Part shown: positions 1-11,852 of the stretch, in pieces
Layout of the letters: the number at the start of each line of letters is the position of its first letter
Position numbering within the stretch: the stretch's first letter is position 1
Source: Bugulina stolonifera
Lineage: Eukaryota > Bryozoa > Gymnolaemata > Cheilostomatida > Bugulidae
Length of the DNA: 64,000 bases
NCBI GenBank assembly: GCA_935421135.1
Contig: OW285192.1
Location: 9,693,501 to 9,757,500, forward strand
Reading direction: 5' to 3'
The notes under the pieces: model-generated
Database searches by the model: none
Told to the model about the DNA's origin: nothing
Seen by the model: the letters and a program-made list of their open reading frames with translations, nothing else
Position numbers and translations under genes: made by a program

Positions 1-1279
1 GTAGACGAAGCAGATGGATGGTGTACTACACCTTCACATAATTTCATAGTGGTTATAATTTAGACATTACATTTTGCATAATTTTATTAAAAGAATACAC
101 ATTGTATGTGGGTACTCTTTCTGTTCACAGGCCTGTTCAGTTTCAAGTACATGTATTAGTGCAGTAGTGGACCACATTTCGGACGTTGCATATAAAATAT
201 GTAGATAAGTTTCAGTGTGGCGTAGATGGTAGATACAGATGTGGATAAGCCTTTCTCATCAAAAGTGTTCTGAAATCTGAAGATACAACAGTATCATTAC
301 ACAAAAAAACTTGTTTTCTACATTAATTTATGGCCACATAGCATGTTGGAAAAATTATTTATGGGTTGATTTCTGTGTCTTATGAACATATAACTAAGAT
401 AAAAGATTCACTTCATCAGAAATGATTTGATATACCAACAACAACGTTATTTACCTTCAAGTCATTATTTATGATTCTTTATTCTGGAATCCAAATAAAT
501 TATATGATATTATGTTAAGGCCAGTTGACTTATACTAATCATGCATACAATGACTAAACATGATTCAGTGAATCACTTTCGATGAATAAGGGATAAGCTT
601 ATACACATGTGCATTACTAGGAGTGGAATAGGCGCCATTCCAATGTAGCGTGAAAATTTCCAACAGAGGTCAAGGTAGAACTGAACATGACACTGTGGAG
701 AATTTTAATAACACACTAATTCACTTGAAACGTCACTGAGGATATTTGAAATTAAATTAGGCCTACAATAATTTGCATTTGATTCTAACTTTTGATTTCA
801 ACTATGATGCTGCATCTTTTGTATAATAAGTAGTGGTATTGGGCTGATATACATGTACATTGTATACAAGTGTGTATTGCACATGCACTATCTGCACTTT
901 ATATTGAGATACATTAATTATCATTACAACATTTGTACAAAAATGCTTAGTAATGAACTCTTAACAACCTTGGCCATGACCAACATTATTTCTCTGTATC
1001 TTAGCTAAATATCTCTATATAAAATATAATGTACAAGTTCAAATGTAATTAAATTACACCTGCTTCAAATTAAACCAGTTAAGTTTTACAAAATTTGAAT
1101 AACAAATTAAATAACAGTTCATAAAGATAGTGTTTTCTAGTATTTGTGTGGAATTTTTGTAATCACATAATTTGGGTAGTTTAACATTATTTCAACTCAT
1201 GACATGCACAGCATCTATCGATGACCACATACATTTTGGACAAGTCATTAGTGGACTTTAGCAAACTTCCTGCTTCCCA

Positions 1280-1306
1280 CAAACAAACAAACAAACAAAC
1301 AAACAA
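1280..1306. repeat. (CAAA)n microsatellite
   Basis: About six tandem AAAC units in otherwise unique AT-rich sequence. Confidence 0.9.
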
Positions 1307-2198
1307 CATTTTTAATATCTAGAAGTTGTCGATGTACTTTATAGTTCAAAATGAGATCATTTCACTTGACTCAATTATTGAGGTCTTCAGGCTACATGTT
1401 GGCTTGCTGTGGCCAGCCAGCATCTAGTCTCCAAGTCTAAAGTGTATATAATTGTCCACAAAATTTGGTGTTGCTTGTAACTTATTGTTTTAGTTCAATC
1501 TGTTACAAAACACTGATGAGGGCAGCTAGAAGCGTCAGAGATCTTAGATGTTTCAATCCACTTTTTGGCAAAAAGACAGAACCATTGAGGACCCTGAGAA
1601 ACTGTGATGACACAGTTAACTTGTAGGGCACCTGTCTGTCATATAATGTATGATACTAACATGTAGAAAGCTGACAATGTTAGACATTTAGGACACTCTT
1701 GTTTATGATGAATGATACTACCCACATTCAAAGCTGAAATTATTAGTCTGTAGGACATCTTGTAGTTTGATGGGTGGTATTGCGTACATACATTGAGTTC
1801 TATGCCATGTAGTAGGCGTGACACTTGAGTTGAAGGAAATCTACGGCTGACAAATCTCTTGAATAATCTGCTTATGTAAGGTTCGGCGAGGGTAATCAGT
1901 CATCGTTTAATAAATCACTTGTCCGAAAAAGATGACAGTGGTGAAACAGTGCTTGTTTACATTGGCAGTTGAGCTTTGGGCAACATCCTTTCCAATGATT
2001 TCATCATTTTCAGATGTTCATACAAACATTTTTTGCTTGAGAGCAAGTTAGCTTGGATAAAAAGTTAATTAACCATACAGTTTCCTCTGACATAACAGGC
2101 ATATACATTGGAAATAAATGTAAACAGTTCCCATTAATAGAGCTTGAAAGAACAGGATAACAATTAGGTATTGAGACCAAGAAATGGTACAGATACCA

Positions 2199-2220
2199 CC
2201 CCCCCCCCCCCCCCCCCCCC
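2199..2220. repeat. poly-C tract (22 C)
   Basis: Uninterrupted run of 22 cytosines. The minus-strand frame crossing it encodes a poly-Gly stretch and is not a gene. Confidence 0.9.
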
Positions 2221-4259
2221 ATAAGTCAACCATCTCAAACTTAGATTATCAGGCTATCAATTATTAAATTTATCAATTTATGCAGAATTATGCCCAAATT
2301 TGGTTGACAATATCCCTGTCCATTGTCCACTGTACATGTAGATCACTAAGTATAAAACAGCATAGGAATTTCCAAAACAATCATTTGAATATTTATAAAT
2401 TGATAAAAGAAGGAAGTGGGAAAAGTTCACTAAAGACTTGTCCAAAAAAACAACAATTATAATGTACATTATTCTTTGATATGAAGGAAGTAATCCGGTC
2501 TAATTGTGTAATATTAGTAGATAGTAGACTAGCTACATGCTGTGCTGTATCTACAATGGCGTTATGGCTAGTGTCCACTGTAGGCTATCATTGTCCAACC
2601 ATAGAAAATATGCACTATGTCCACTGAACTGGTTCTGAGCAGAACAATACTCTGTGCTTGTTTTACATGTATATATCCTGTTTTATAGCCTGGAGCAAAA
2701 ACACGATTCCATATTATTCTACTACAAACAAGGATGGGCTGAAATTAAGCTAATCCTTTTGTTTATCACCCTAGTAGATGTCCTCAATGGCATGTTCTCC
2801 AAAAATACCAGTTAATTGAGACTGTTTAGTTTTTCTCACAGAAATACCAGAAATACCAACTGAGGTAGTGTGTAGTTTATCTAAAAGAATTAGGCCTACC
2901 AGTTAACTGCAACACCTCTAGGATTGAGTCGATGTTTTCAAACAGTCACAAATTTGCAAGCAATACTGTAGGCGCACATGTTGCAGATAAAAGTGTGTTA
3001 TTGCACAAACTTAATCTCAAGCTTAATGATTAGTTTCTCAGCCCCCACTAAATGGCCTGTAGATTCATAATCTACTTTAAAATTCCCTACATTTCATTCA
3101 AAATAATTAAAAAATTTTCTAGCATTTACTTAGATTAGTGTCATCTTAAGCAGGATATGCTGGTGCACACAAATCATTCGAATATTAATTCCCAGCGTGC
3201 TAATCTCCCAAAGTTGATTAGAAATAATTTATGTACACAGATATTATTTGTTGTTTACTTAGCAATGAGTTCATGCTCAGCAACTTAGGTCTGTCGGACT
3301 AACATGAAGTCTATAAAAGATCCATCAGAGTCTAGTTATAACGTATAAATTATATTTATAGGACGTCTCGGAGCTCAAATTTGTGATGAGAACTTTTAGC
3401 TAAAAGTGCCAGTCATAGTGATCAGTAAAATTCCACCTGCATATCAGGAATTTCAGACTAATATTTCATCACCTGCTCAGATGCATAAGGCTAAACATGT
3501 CTTCAACACACAGTCTAATCTTCACAGAGTGTCATTAGCTAGCATACTGTGATGTCACAGCTTGTATGCATGGCGTATCTAGGAGCTATGTCACGGAGTG
3601 GTACGCAGAGGAATTCATATTTCTAAGAGGATTGTCATCAAACCATAATTCGTATTGAATGCAGAAATATAATAGAAATATCTGCTAGGCTTGCTCTAAG
3701 TTCTGTAGCCCAAATCCACCACCATACCCACTCAATATTTTTGAGGGCTAGGAACACAAGCTATACAGCCAAAGCAACAGTTATAATAATATATGCAGGG
3801 CTATATACTCAACACTGTGAAAAAGAACATTTACAAACAATTTGAGTATTACATTCATTCCGTGTTTATCATGATATGATTGCAAACGATTCCATGAAAC
3901 TACTAGTAATTAATATAGATAAGGAGATAAATATATTAGTGTACTGTGAGCATTTTTATAAATTCAAATAAAAATATTGGATGATGGAAAATATAAAGAA
4001 AATCATTAGCTTTGGTGGAAAGATTACTCATTTGGGCTATAATAGATTCATCATCAAACAGTTGGTCCATCTATGTAATATGACATATAATGCATTGTAA
4101 TGTGTGTGTAAATACTTAATTACTTGTAACAATTGGTAAAATATTATGCTTTTTACAGGAAAACAAAAGCATTGCATAACACTATTCCTACACAATCAAA
4201 GATTATATACAAGTATTACAATTGGATCTTGTGCAATAAAACATAGAACTTCTTCCGTC

Positions 4260-4267
4260 ATTTCTTT
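4260..4267. repeat. Left target-site duplication of the 1040-bp element
   Basis: ATTTCTTT, matched exactly at 5308-5315 on the other side of the element. Confidence 0.8.
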
Positions 4268-5307
4268 CATAGAATTACCTCCCCTAGAATGCTTACTTAT
4301 CACGTGACCGCTCGCTCGCAAGGAGAAACCGGATGAAGGTTGTTTTCTCATTGTTTACATTAGCAACCATTATAATTTTATATAAGATGAAAAATTTTTG
4401 GGAAGGGATTTTAATACTTTCCCAGCTTTTATGACCAAATATTTTTTGCAGAACATAGACTAGGTATGTTAATGTATTAAAAACAGACCGGTGGAGTTTT
4501 TGCGAGGCGCCTGGCTGCTCGTCTCTGGGAGCTTGGCGCATAGTGGGTAAGCGCGGCATGTGTCCCTGGATGCGTGTGTCGGCCTTCTGTGGCTGGCGAA
4601 CCTCTGGAACGGGGCTGTCACAACTCTAGTTTCGAACTATCTGATTAGCCCCATGTTTTATTACCTTTTATTACCTTATTTTAATATCACTACTGTTTAA
4701 AAATGATGACATAAACTAATAAATAAAAAAAAAAAACTTTATGCTGTAGTGTTGTGCATGCTGGCATTCAACCTAAGGTACCAAATGGTGGTTGTCAGCT
4801 GCCCCATTATTAGTTGACTATTTTTACTCATTGATTGGGTACATTTACCAATGTGCTATTCCTATGATTTTGTTTAGCAATATAATAAAATATTGTGCTG
4901 ACATTGTTAGCCCAAGTTCTTATCACAAACCATGGCAACAGAGCTGGGTGGGCACAATAGATCCACTATAATATATATAAAACATAGGTTATAGCAATGG
5001 AAATAGAGTCTAATTAGTGGCCAAATTTATTACAGTCATAAAGCTTTTAAACCAATTTTATGGTCTGTTTTATATACATCAACATACCTAGTCTATGTTC
5101 TATAAAAAATATTTGGGCAAAAAAGCTGATAAAGCATTGAAATCCCCTTCCAAAAATTTTTCGTGGTATATATAATTATAATGGTTGCCAATGTAAACAA
5201 TGGGAAAACTACCTTCATCCGTCTGTTCCACACTAGCGAACCTCCCGCTAATGAAATGATATTGTCACGTGACTACGAGTAAGCATTCTAGGGGAGGTAA
5301 TTCTATG
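4268..5307. mobile_element. Non-autonomous foldback DNA transposon (hAT-like by 8-bp TSD)
   Basis: The element is 1040 bp with long imperfect terminal inverted repeats: about 4268-4495 pairs with about 5060-5307. The outermost bases read CATAGAATTACCTCCCC at the left and the exact reverse complement at the right. The 8-bp direct repeat ATTTCTTT at 4260-4267 and 5308-5315 is a target-site duplication; 8 bp is the length made by hAT-type transposases. No transposase is present. The middle carries a SINE-like unit with a poly-A tail. The long arms fit a MITE or foldback element moved in trans. The hAT assignment rests on TSD length only. Confidence 0.85.
4526..4736 (+). mobile_element. tRNA-derived SINE nested in the foldback element
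   Basis: A GC-richer block begins near 4526. It has a pol III A-box-like stretch (TGGCGCATAGTGGGTAAGCG, about 4534-4553) and a B-box-like TTTCGAACT near 4630. An AT-rich tail follows and ends in 12 A at 4725-4736. Order and spacing of boxes and a 3' poly-A tail are typical of tRNA-derived SINEs. It interrupts the loop of the foldback element, so it is younger than that element or was captured by it. I could not define its own target duplication. Confidence 0.5.
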
Positions 5308-5315
5308 ATTTCTTT
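5308..5315. repeat. Right target-site duplication of the 1040-bp element
   Basis: ATTTCTTT, matching 4260-4267. Confidence 0.8.
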
Positions 5316-7238
5316 ACATTAGTTCAGCTCAGTAACACTCTTGCTATGATGCAACTTTAGTATCATGTAGTTAGAGAGAGGATAACTCCTTGTGGTGATT
5401 TATGGAGCCAATGGGATGGCATGTGCACATGTTTTAAATGAATAGAATAGATGAATAAATATTCACTTGAGCACAGAACACACTTACTATGTTTGTAAAC
5501 AAGAACCTAGTAAATAATAAAATTGGTATACAATGTAGATTGGATTATTGATAATATTAATTATTATTCAGTAACATATTATCAAATCTAGCTTGAGTTC
5601 TGTGCCATGAGAAAGTGATTCAATGGAGGGTTTTGAACCTATTAGCTAATATTATACTTCAACATTCTTAGAAGATCAGGTTCAAGAGCTGATGACTCAG
5701 CCTCACCAATTCTGTTGATTCATTTCTCTTTTGCCAGCAACAGTTTGGTTGAAAACACTTGTATCTATGAGCAATGTTTCATTCATAATGAATATATTAT
5801 TTACATGTGTCGCTCATAAATTAGATACAAAGCTGGTACTCATTGTTTGGAAAGTAACTAATGTACCAATTCATTGCTCTAAAACCAGCTTTAGGTTCTA
5901 CAGTTCTAGTAGCGAAGAACTAATTAGGATATCTATAGTAATTAATAATAATATGTTGCTTCAGTGACTTAGTTAGGCCAGAGGCTAAAAGCAAGAAAGT
6001 TCATTTTGTGCATCTGCAGTCTTGGTGAATGTTGCAATGGCTAGTTACAATCCATTGCAGCCATCTGCTGCTGTGATATATGGATACTACCAGAGATGTG
6101 GTGCAATAGAGGAACCATCATTACTCATACCAGCTGATCCAGATTAACAATAACTAACAATATAATACAATAACTTGATGCAATGAGATTATAATACAGT
6201 ATCTGTCCACCAAGCTGATATTTAACCTGGGAAGATTGAGGATTCCTCCACAACTACTAAGATTATCGCACGATAATCTATGGGTTTAACCTGAACCTGT
6301 AGGATTTTGGTACATCTTAGCCTACACCCTGATCTGCCAGACTGCCTCCCACCATACGTATTGAATGAGCCTATTGTAGTATGAAGATGACACAACTCCT
6401 AAATACTCTGTAGATGTTTTTAAGAACCTGTTGTCATCTGCCAGCGTAATGTATAATTCATAAAATGTTGCAGGCAGCAGACACTTCTCCTCCCAATTAA
6501 TCGTTGGAAAGGATGACCTGTAGAAGCATCAATAGAAATTAGAGTAGGTGTTATCTGCTGCTATGTCAAGGCCTATTATAGCCACTTCCTATCAATACAG
6601 TGTTATCAAACCACTGCCAAGCAGCAATAGTGGTCCAGGTACATTAGTGGGTTGCTATTATTCCATGTTTATAAAAAATGCTATTATGGCATTCAAAATA
6701 CCAACCTTTCACGCTTGTGTTGACTCATAATGTCTTTGTGCTGAATATAACCCATAAAAAAGTGAGTATAGAAAGTAAACTCAGCAACCTCATTGTTCAC
6801 CTTCACTAGATCCATTGGAATCCAGTGAAAAATTATATAAACAATTTAGCAGACAAGTAAACCATTGTGTAATTGTAGGTCAGTTGTGTTATCATGTTGT
6901 TTGTATAAAGATATTGTATGCCTCACTGCAGGTCTTTGCTAAATTGCAGATAGATACTTGTGAAAACTTTACTCCACTTACCCCATGGTAAGTGCCTTTA
7001 CAATTCGCAGCAATGTTTCTGTATGATAAGGTTGATAAATATGTATACCAAAAGGTTCATATCTAGGGCTAAAATACAATCGAATAAATGAATGCTGCTT
7101 CCAAGCAATTACATGCATTAGTCACAGAGGTGCAGGTGCACCCTGGTACAGCCAGCAGGATGAGGGAGTGGTGCCGTTTCAAAATGATGCCAATGTAGCA
7201 AGACTAGCTGCAAGCTGTCTAACCAGTATCCCGTATTT
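5316..7238. other. No secure gene; one possible terminal exon
   Basis: Mostly featureless. The only coding-like piece is about 6019-6147 on the plus strand: a TCTGCAG acceptor followed by an open frame that contains ATG at about 6037 and ends at a TAA near 6147. No upstream exon in matching phase was found, so it is not called as a gene. Confidence 0.3.
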
Positions 7239-7460
7239 AGTGTCTTCGTGGCCTAATCTTCAGTGGCCCAATTTTCGGCACCGATCAACCTGCTCACTAA
7301 CTTTCCGACCCACTTCCGTCACAGTGTCGCAAACACACTGGCCTGGGCCAAAAGCAAAATCCACATTTTTGTGTGAGAAACCTGAACGATTAGATTTTTT
7401 TGCCAATCAAGCCAAATCTCAGACCAATTTCCCTACGCCCATTTTTATGAAAACACTAAT
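7239..7460 (-). mobile_element. Diverged copy of the 272-bp MITE family
   Basis: Starts with TAGTGTCTTCGTGGCCT, a degraded form of the terminal repeat of the element at 9626-9897. It aligns to the reverse complement of that element, including the shared block around CTGGCCTGGGCC. It is therefore an older copy in opposite orientation. The chance frame across both copies gives similar peptides, which explains a 125-codon open frame here. Confidence 0.6.
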
Positions 7461-9625
7461 TCTTAAGACAAAGCCTATGGGCATATACTGCATACCAGGG
7501 AAGGCTTCTAACTGCAGAGCAGCCTTCAATTTGTACAAGAATTAATAGAAATGCTGTAGCCTGTAGCTATGTGATAGTCATGATAGAAATATATCAATCC
7601 TGTACTTTTCTTAGTGTGGGTTCACTATGTTCCTGTACTTTGAGGCTGACTGTCTGGGCCTCTAGGGTACTGGCGTCCTTATAATTATATTCTCTGTAAT
7701 TTGAGAAATTTAAAAGATGTATGAAAGTTGACAGAGCAATTAATGTTTACAGTCTGAATAGATACAGGTCGTTCACCTTACCCCCATTCATCGGAATCCA
7801 CAGCAAAAATAATATGAAGTTTATATTATGAAAGAAGTCAGCGATAAGAAAAGTAGCATTGTACATGTATATGGTCGAATGCAGTAATGAAAGTGTTGTG
7901 TTATTTCAGTTTGCATTGAGATAATATTATATTGTATACCCAAATGTGGATATATATAATAGCCATACATTTCATTTCATTCTAGCAATAGGACAGAAAT
8001 ATTATTGAACAGTTTGTAGTTTATAGGTTACACCAATAAAATTACTGCGCAAGGCTACAGCACAATCAATGAGTAAGAATAGAATAACTGAGAACATGGA
8101 GTAGTATCAAAATCATAGTTATGTACATAGTTTGTCTTGTAATCTGACTACTAATGGCCTGATATTACATGAATAGCCTTCATTTGAGTTTCCAACGAAG
8201 GCACTATATAAATTGGTTAACATTTTTTTGCGACACTCGAGAATAAGGTGACACAGCAAACTTCTGCAGCTTATATTTTGGTCCTTACCCTTAGTCTCAC
8301 GATTGTATTTGTAGTTGATCTTTAAATGACAAGGGGGATGAGCTAACCCAAGTGAATAATACATTGCACTAAAATAGTGTGGTATTTGTAGTTACTTGAT
8401 TTAACATTTGGATGAATAGCATTTGATCACGCTTTACATGCATGCACATGCAAGAAGTGAGTAAAAACCATTTGGTACTGTCAAACTTACACAAATCACA
8501 TTTATGTGTAGCAAAAATAACATTGTCAAGTTTTATATTAGAGCCGTCAGAAGTTCCCAAATGTATACAGCTGCCCTATGGGAATTAGCGAACCCTTGGT
8601 GGATTCAACTGCATGGTATAGTTGGAGTTGTTTTACCTTTAGTTCAGTACAAGTGTACCTATGGTGGCCATTGGCCAATAGCAATGATTGCAACAAAATT
8701 AATGTACATGTACACAAACTACCATATAAAATAGTAATTGTCGCAAAGATAGTTTATAGTTTGATTTTTTTCAAATCATTAGATTACATCCCTTCGGAGA
8801 GTGTGTAATTTAATTCAAACCACAAAGATGTACAATAACCACTGTAGTCACAAAGCCTACCATGTACTGAAATGTCTTGTTCTTGAACTAAAAAGCACAC
8901 ACACCGGCTTGGAAACTTACCGTTTCTCACATAAATGTGGCAATAAAAACTCACCTGTTAAATTCGAATATCAATGATCATGTTGATGGTGCGGCCATGT
9001 TGAAATGCAAACAGAGAATGCTTCACATTTATCAGGTTAAATTTCAAAGCCGCAGAAAAGCAAGACAACTCCTAAGATAAGTCAGTAGTGGGCAACTCAC
9101 TAATCAGCGGATATTGTTAAAAGGTGATGAGCAAATCAGAGAATTGCATCACTTGCTAGATTAAAAGAAGGTGTAAGGTAAAAAATTTTTACGCTCGAAG
9201 AAATCAGGTGTGTCAGAAATCTAGTCTTGACAAACAGATAAAATGATAGCAATCAGAGTAGGCCCTACTATTATCACGCCACATCATCTGTATCTGCGTG
9301 GATTGCCATGTTGTCGGTGGGTGTATATGTAATACAACACAGGAACGACTGTGCAAATACCTCAACTCCAACTTATTGCACAACCTCTACAGTGTTGGCA
9401 TCTTACATTGTCATCTGCAGCCACGCATGCAGGCTACATACGCAACATACTACATACTTGTAGCATGTATGTACATGTATTATGTGTCTATGTAGTGGTA
9501 TAATATAGCCATAATAGAGGGCTAGATCATGTTATCAGTTGTTACAACACACAAATCCATGCTAATTCAAGGGCTGCCATGAACCATCATATCAATGGTG
9601 TGTCGATCCTTTATTCCATGGTGTA
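7461..9625. other. No secure gene; possible minus-strand 5' exon
   Basis: Short open frames only. Near 8930-9010 the minus strand shows two good splice donors (GTGAGTTTTATT, GTAAGTTTCC) after a slightly GC-richer stretch. This could be the non-coding first exon of an unidentified gene. I found no coding exon to join to it. Confidence 0.25.
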
Positions 9626-9897
9626 AGGTGTCTTCGCGACCTCTTGGACAGACCCGGGTCGCAAATAAAAATTACAAGATGGCCGTCCGACCCAGGTCAG
9701 AAGGGCTATTGGCCTTGAGATTTTGTTTGGCCGGACGAAACCATCCCCAGCTCATCGGCACACCTGATTTCTTCGCGTGAAAATGAAGACTTTGCTTCTG
9801 GCCCAGGCCGGTGTGTTCGCGACCCTGTGACGGATGTGTGCTGGAAAGTATTTTTGTAAATCGGCCTGGGTCTGAAGTTTAGGTCGCGAAGACACCT
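9626..9897. mobile_element. 272-bp MITE with CpG-bearing terminal inverted repeats
   Basis: Perfect 17-bp terminal inverted repeats, AGGTGTCTTCGCGACCT at 9626-9642 and its reverse complement at 9881-9897. The similarity continues imperfectly inward. The block is clearly richer in GC and CpG than its surroundings. A diverged second copy lies at 7239-7460. No transposase and no clear target duplication were found. Confidence 0.8.
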
Positions 9898-10387
9898 ATA
9901 CTGATGGTGCATTATTACTTCCTATATTAATAAATGTCTTACCTAATGTGTAGAAGTTCTCGGCTACTGTAAGGCCTTTGTATGTTGGCCTAGGGTCCAT
10001 TGTAGTCATATGGACTATTGAATGGTTGTAGAGGGAGGTACCTTATGCAATGTTTAAGATGGTCGGCTGTAACCGAGTAATAGTAGCTACACTACAACCA
10101 TGATAATGCTAAGGAATGTTTCAACTTGGTACAACACCCAGCGAGTTGAATATAGGATACTTGTACTGTACATCGGTTTCCTACTAGAACCGTGTATGTG
10201 TTTATTCAAGGAGGGTATAACTCCAATTACTCATAACATGAAGCGCAATTGTACATGTATATGTACATATTATTATATTGCTTATATAGTATGTATACTA
10301 CACTGGTAGACGAGTTTAATTTAGCTGTAAGAAATATTATCTTGCACGTATTATACACTACATGTAGTTCTAACCCAAGTCTACTTA

Positions 10388-10570
10388 AGAAAAACTCCTA
10401 AGTCCTTTTTGCCCAACACTTGCCTAGTTAGTCCTAAAAGGAGACCAATATAATATAACAATGGAGAGATTAATCACTCCATTATTATACTACAATATGT
10501 CATGTATATTGGTCTCCTTTTAGGGACTAACTAGGTAAGTGTTGGGCACGAACGACTTGAAGTTTTTCTT
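10388..10570. mobile_element. 183-bp foldback element
   Basis: Nearly the whole block is one hairpin. The left arm, 10388 to about 10452, pairs with the right arm, about 10505-10570. Both carry GCCCAACACTT and the AGGAGACCAATATA core. The loop itself is a smaller palindrome around GGAGAGATTAATCACTCC. It looks like a MITE of unknown superfamily. Confidence 0.75.
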
Positions 10571-11852
10571 TTATTTTTAGTCACAGTAGTTAACCCTAAA
10601 GATAATCATAGTTATTGTAATCATATGGCACACACTGTTAGAAAATTTACAGTGTAATTTTGTGTAATTTTTAAATTAGTGTATTTGTATTGTATTGTAA
10701 TTTTGGTACTGTTGTGCAACAGGAGCTGGGCTCTGAGTGGAAGACCTCACCATCCACAACTGGAGTATGTGGGGCTTGGATTATAAAGCCTACAAACTAC
10801 AGCATTCTGCCACCCAGTCTTATAGATACATGTACTAAGGTAAGGTATAGGAATCTTTGTTAGACTTGGATCCAGACAGAGGACACCAACTAAGTAGTGA
10901 TTCAACAGGTAGAATGGTAGATTAATCCGATACTGTGAACTAATGCTTCATTAACTCCCATTAATCGCTTAACCACTGTAAACAAATTGCTTACAAAACA
11001 AGTCATTCTGCCAAAATAATATTAACAAATAAATTTTAGGTGCCTAACATCCAGGCATATTTTAGCTAGAACTCCATTTGAAGTGACAACTCCAGCTATT
11101 AGGAGACTATAAAATGGAGATTACTGAACCGATCACCCACATTAGTCATTGATCAAGTTAACCAATACCCACTAGAATCTATTTATTTTTAAACGACCCT
11201 TTTTGGATGTAAAAGTTGAAATGTTCCAGTTAAATTCTGCAGCAAAAACTAGCATCAGATAAGCTTGCATGACTAGGACATTTCAGTGCTGTGTACTTCT
11301 ATTACACATCATTCTAATGCATCTAGAATTTGAGAATTGACTCCACAACTATTTTGTAATGGCATGCAATTTATTTATAGAAGATAATCTATCAACAGCC
11401 CAGTAACTCAGTAGTACTATGAAAGCAAAAAAGGCACCACAAATAAACTAATATTAAATTTGATTTAAACTGCTGACAATAACATGTATACTGGAGTTAC
11501 TTTATTTATCCAAATCATTAAAAACTACTCTCTGCTCACTAATTACCTTATTAGTGTATTGAAAATCTGTATGTGTGGATTTAAAGTGAGAAATAAATTT
11601 GGTTGAGCAACTGATACTAAAGTAGGGTGGTACTCGTTGCACACAAAGAGTTGGTATCTTTATTAAACAGCCTAAGAAACAGAAGCTGGAAATTCCAAGA
11701 GAGGGGAAAATATTTCTACTAGTTTATGATAGCACCAATTTGAGAGTCTGTCATATAGACAAGCTATAAGATAGTTAATATAATTACCTAAATGTAGTGA
11801 CACCCAAGTCAGGTAAAACATTCTAATCATAAGTTAGCAAGAGAAGACAACT
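10571..11852. other. SRA1 downstream region
   Basis: Contains the probable SRA1 3' UTR on the minus strand and one plus-strand open exon-like block at 10723-10839 with good AG and GT borders but no partners. Otherwise nothing recognised. Confidence 0.3.
11659..11664 (-). terminator. Candidate SRA1 poly(A) signal
   Basis: AATAAA on the minus strand, about 190 bases past the SRA1 stop codon. Confidence 0.5.

Larger units (their letters stand above)
1..4259. other. AT-rich stretch without recognised gene
   Basis: I see no convincing exon on either strand. The open frames are short, AT-biased and lack splice sites in matching phase. The stretch holds a (CAAA)n microsatellite at about 1280-1306 and a run of 22 C at 2199-2220. 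It could be intergenic or intron of a gene outside the window. Confidence 0.5.

Noticed and set aside
1505..1535. Hammerhead-ribozyme-like CTGATGAG
   Set aside because: The second core segment reads GAAG rather than GAAA and the stems do not pair.
2010..2222. Gly-rich minus-strand open frame
   Set aside because: It exists only because of the poly-C run.
4293..4559. 88-codon minus-strand frame
   Set aside because: Lies in the arm of the foldback element and its SINE; no transposase similarity.
7168..7545. 125-codon plus-strand frame
   Set aside because: Chance frame across a decayed MITE copy; the matching peptide in the 9626 copy is on the reverse frame of the same repeat.
8119..8364. 81-codon minus-strand frame ending in KLCT
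   Set aside because: No splice partners or recognisable family; neighbours are non-coding.
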